DNA from: Saccharomyces uvarum
Taxonomy: Eukaryota; Ascomycota; Saccharomycetes; Saccharomycetales; Saccharomycetaceae
Assembly: GCA_947243795.1 (NCBI GenBank)
Contig: OX365938.1
Span: 124,001 to 188,000 of the forward strand
Direction: 5' to 3'
DNA length: 64,000 nt
Each line of letters opens with the position of its first letter. Position 1 is the first letter of the stretch. Positions 61,580-64,000 of the stretch are shown here, piece by piece. The translations under genes were made by a program, and so were the position numbers. Under the pieces are notes generated by a model. It did no database searches, was not told the DNA's origin, and worked only from the letters and a program-made list of their open reading frames with translations.

Positions 61580-64000
61580 TTACCAATCATCGTCTTCATC
61601 CCCTTCATCGTCACCGTCAGCACTTTCCGCCCGCATTTTGTTCGCTCTTGCTGCCAATGCGGAAGCCAAGCCATCGCTAAACGCTCCCATGGGACTACTT
61701 TCTGTATTACCAGTGGACTGAACAGTTTCTATTGTCACATTTTCTCGCGCTGTTGAGATGCTACTGTTAACGAGGATCGATTCCTGGTTTGTAGGGCCAT
61801 TTGTTGCCGCCGGGGTGGATACCGTTTTTGTACTCCCTTCATATGCCGTGATATATGCAGTCGGAACCCAACCTTCTTTGCTTCCATCAAGAAGTCTGGC
61901 TAAACTCCAACCGCTAGGTTCGTCTCTACCTATGTATACAATGTCTCCCTTTTTCAATGGCAACTCTGAAGCAGATCCAGAACCTGGGAAATCGTATGCG
62001 GCTTCGAATTTTGGATCTTCAGTTTCGCCCATAGGAGGAGGGGGGGGTGGAACTGGTATGTTTGGCGTTATTTCCTTTGGCGGTTCTTGACTTTCAACTT
62101 CCTTTTTTGGAAGTGGCACTGGTGTTTTCGTTCCTTTACTTGATAATGATTTATGAATCGAGGGGGCATTTTTCACTTGGGTTCTTTCCTTGGAAGGGGG
62201 CTTTGAGCTATGCATTAAGCTTGGTTTTGTAGCAGGCTTTGGAGCAGGTTTTGGAGCAAGTTTTGGGGTTATGGTTTTGCTTCTAGAATTCGGCTTAGGA
62301 TTGTATGCTGCTTGTGCAGCTGTAGCTGCTAGGGACAATGGATTGTTGAGCTTTTGTGCAGGCAACGGTTGTTTTTTCTGAGTCTTTCCGTGAGATATAT
62401 GACTATGCTTGTGTTTGTGTGTGTGTGTATGGCTACTTTTTTTGCTCTTGATCGGCGATCCCATTAGTCCACCTGGATTCTTAGGTTTCTTGTTCGATTT
62501 GGAATTAGAAGGGTGCCCGCGACGCACAAAGATGGTACTGGACTTATAAAGATCACTATATTTTGGTGCAGAGTCGCTAATTTTTGAACGAACAATATGC
62601 GATTTACTGGGTTGTTTGTGATACTCAATCGTAGGACCAACATTTACTATTATCTTTTCATTCAATTTCTTCATATGCGTGACTAATTCCGTCTTAAAAG
62701 GTGTATTGATAAATGGATCAGGCTGCGTACTGTTAGTGAGAATGATACCTATCCAATCATCTTGAAGATTTGTTAAATTCACTTGTCTGATTTTATTGAT
62801 ATCGATTCCATAATCCTGAGTATACTTCATGGCATTTTGTACTCGTGTTTGTCCAACGATATAAAGTGCCTTCTTTGTTAAGATAAACACTGTTTTCAAC
62901 CTTTGAGCAGACCTGCCAAATTTTGAATGTAAGCATTCCCCTTGCATTGAAAAAACAGCTTTTTCCTTGATTCCCGCTTGCCTTCTAATGTATGCACCTT
63001 TTGTTTTAGACTCATTACAAGAGAGGTAATCACCCATGAAAGCTCTATATCCAAGTAGTGACATAGATCTTCTCTCCTTTTTACCACCTAAGAGTTTTGT
63101 ACCATAGTCACGAAGCTTTTCATACTTGTTACCACCTTTTTTCTCCCTAATAGTACGCTGAATCTTAATCGCAGCGTCAACACGTCTCTGCAAGAACCTT
63201 CTCCATGCTCGTTGAATCCTAGCTGCCATATTATACCAATATTTATCCCGCATGTCTTCCAAAGCAAAAAGGGATTCTGGAGTTTTAATAAACACGCTTG
63301 TCACCCCAAGCTGAAATTCCTTTCCTGGAATCAACGCATCTCTCAGGATTAATTTAACTGCTTCAAGGGTATCACCTTCCCAGGTGTAATCACCTGCATA
63401 TGAGCAATCAGGAGACAGCAAATAGAACCTCTCGACAAATTTTTCAAAAGTTTGTCTATACGCAAAACCCGCTCTTCTGATACGAACATTTTCTTGCAAA
63501 CCCAAATACTTCACTTGGTGAAGCACCTGATGATCATCAAAATCATCCGGTGATTTAGTTTGATTTGGCTTGATTGTTCTAATGTAAGAAGGTTCGGCCT
63601 TTGACAAAGTTTCCACCAATTCGTTTGCACTTTTAATGATTTTATCACCTGCAGTTGGGGGACGTCGCTTTGAATCCTTATCAATATCCTCTGGAAATAT
63701 CGTAGAAAGAAACTTATTTGTGGTTGTGCCGACGAGCTCAATCAGGTCCTTTTGCAGTTGGTCTTTGTTTTTGTCGGTGATACCACTAATATCATATGTG
63801 ACATCACCTGCATAATGCTTAACGACGAACTTGTTAGCTCTTAATTCAAAATAAGGATTTGAGTTAAACAGGTTTAGTCTTTGAGCAAATGCTTGATCAG
63901 CGGCATTGGAATCTGCATGGGCAGTTGCGATGGAATCATTCATCGCAGCAAAGATTCCCGGTGGCCTTTTCGCTTCGATCAACTCGCAGACAACCTTATT
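61580..64000 (-). CDS. MYO3: MYO3, type I myosin (C-terminal part; runs off the window)
   Basis: This is the C-terminal 806 residues of a class I myosin; the motor head start lies past the right edge (S. cerevisiae Myo3 is about 1,270 residues). Visible parts are the end of the motor domain ([16 protein letters not shown] onward), two IQ motifs ([11 protein letters not shown] and [11 protein letters not shown]), the TH1 membrane-binding tail, a Pro/Ala/Lys-rich region, a His-rich stretch ([12 protein letters not shown]), PPPPPP, the SH3 domain (AAYDFPGSG...GWVPTAYI) and the acidic Arp2/3-activating end [10 protein letters not shown]-type. It works in endocytic actin patches. Neighbouring SHE2 supports MYO3 rather than MYO5. 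Confidence 0.96.
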   Translation of the reverse strand, partial: NKVVCELIEAKRPPGIFAAMNDSIATAHADSNAADQAFAQRLNLFNSNPYFELRANKFVVKHYAGDVTYDISGITDKNKDQLQKDLIELVGTTTNKFLSTIFPEDIDKDSKRRPPTAGDKIIKSANELVETLSKAEPSYIRTIKPNQTKSPDDFDDHQVLHQVKYLGLQENVRIRRAGFAYRQTFEKFVERFYLLSPDCSYAGDYTWEGDTLEAVKLILRDALIPGKEFQLGVTSVFIKTPESLFALEDMRDKYWYNMAARIQRAWRRFLQRRVDAAIKIQRTIREKKGGNKYEKLRDYGTKLLGGKKERRSMSLLGYRAFMGDYLSCNESKTKGAYIRRQAGIKEKAVFSMQGECLHSKFGRSAQRLKTVFILTKKALYIVGQTRVQNAMKYTQDYGIDINKIRQVNLTNLQDDWIGIILTNSTQPDPFINTPFKTELVTHMKKLNEKIIVNVGPTIEYHKQPSKSHIVRSKISDSAPKYSDLYKSSTIFVRRGHPSNSKSNKKPKNPGGLMGSPIKSKKSSHTHTHKHKHSHISHGKTQKKQPLPAQKLNNPLSLAATAAQAAYNPKPNSRSKTITPKLAPKPAPKPATKPSLMHSSKPPSKERTQVKNAPSIHKSLSSKGTKTPVPLPKKEVESQEPPKEITPNIPVPPPPPPMGETEDPKFEAAYDFPGSGSASELPLKKGDIVYIGRDEPSGWSLARLLDGSKEGWVPTAYITAYEGSTKTVSTPAATNGPTNQESILVNSSISTARENVTIETVQSTGNTESSPMGAFSDGLASALAARANKMRAESADGDDEGDEDDDW

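Overview
The window is a nuclear chromosome segment from a budding yeast of the genus Saccharomyces. Gene content, order and orientation match the left arm of S. cerevisiae chromosome XI from just downstream of MCD4 (YKL165C) to MYO3 (YKL129C). Many proteins differ from the S. cerevisiae sequences I remember by several to ten percent. PIR3 is longer, KDX1 is longer and less degenerate, and there is an extra PIR gene. I therefore read it as a sibling species (kudriavzevii/mikatae/arboricola/uvarum type) rather than S. cerevisiae; I cannot tell which one from sequence alone. Species calls and comparisons with S. cerevisiae come from memory, not from a search.

Layout. Positions 1-2323 hold no intact gene; a heavily decayed copia-type retrotransposon integrase fossil lies on the minus strand. 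Positions 2324-5083 are MCD4 (GPI anchor synthesis), followed by tRNA-Glu(UUC) with a Ty3-type sigma LTR next to it. Positions 6120-11194 form a cell-wall cluster of three PIR genes: PIR1 (-), PIR3 (+) and a third, CIS3-like gene (-). Then come YKL162C (mitochondrial, NDUFAF7-like), KDX1 (an Slt2-like pseudokinase), a 3-kb stretch without a convincing gene, ELF1, RCN1, APE2 (one intron), RPS27A (one intron), RSM22, SRP102, tRNA-Arg(UCU) with a Ty3-like integrase fossil, and GPM1.

The second half is densely packed: NNR2, MCR1, DBR1, SDH1, AVT3, RPT1, RPC25, LTV1, MRP8, SDH3, TGL1, CTK1, HSK3, MRPL31, CMC1, APL2, OCT1, YKL133C, RMA1, SHE2 and the C-terminal 806 residues of MYO3, which runs off the right edge. 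Several neighbours have related jobs. SDH1 and SDH3 are two subunits of succinate dehydrogenase; together with MCR1 they carry CCAAT-type (Hap2/3/4/5) sites upstream. RPC25 and LTV1 share a divergent promoter with adjacent RRPE and PAC elements, as in ribosome-biogenesis genes. RPT1 has an exact Rpn4 PACE site. PIR3 has a perfect Rlm1 site and KDX1 a MEF2-type one, fitting cell-wall-integrity control.

Most unusual points: (1) a third PIR gene beside PIR1/PIR3, recreating on this arm the -,+,- arrangement of the chromosome X PIR5-HSP150-CIS3 cluster, which suggests an ohnolog kept here and lost in S. cerevisiae; (2) a KDX1 caught part-way to becoming a pseudokinase, with the catalytic Lys and HRD kept, DFG changed to NFG, TEY changed to TEF, and an Slt2-like C-terminal tail kept; (3) near-identical blocks shared by the divergent PIR1 and PIR3 genes, suggesting recent gene conversion; (4) a PIR3 repeat array of 13 units.
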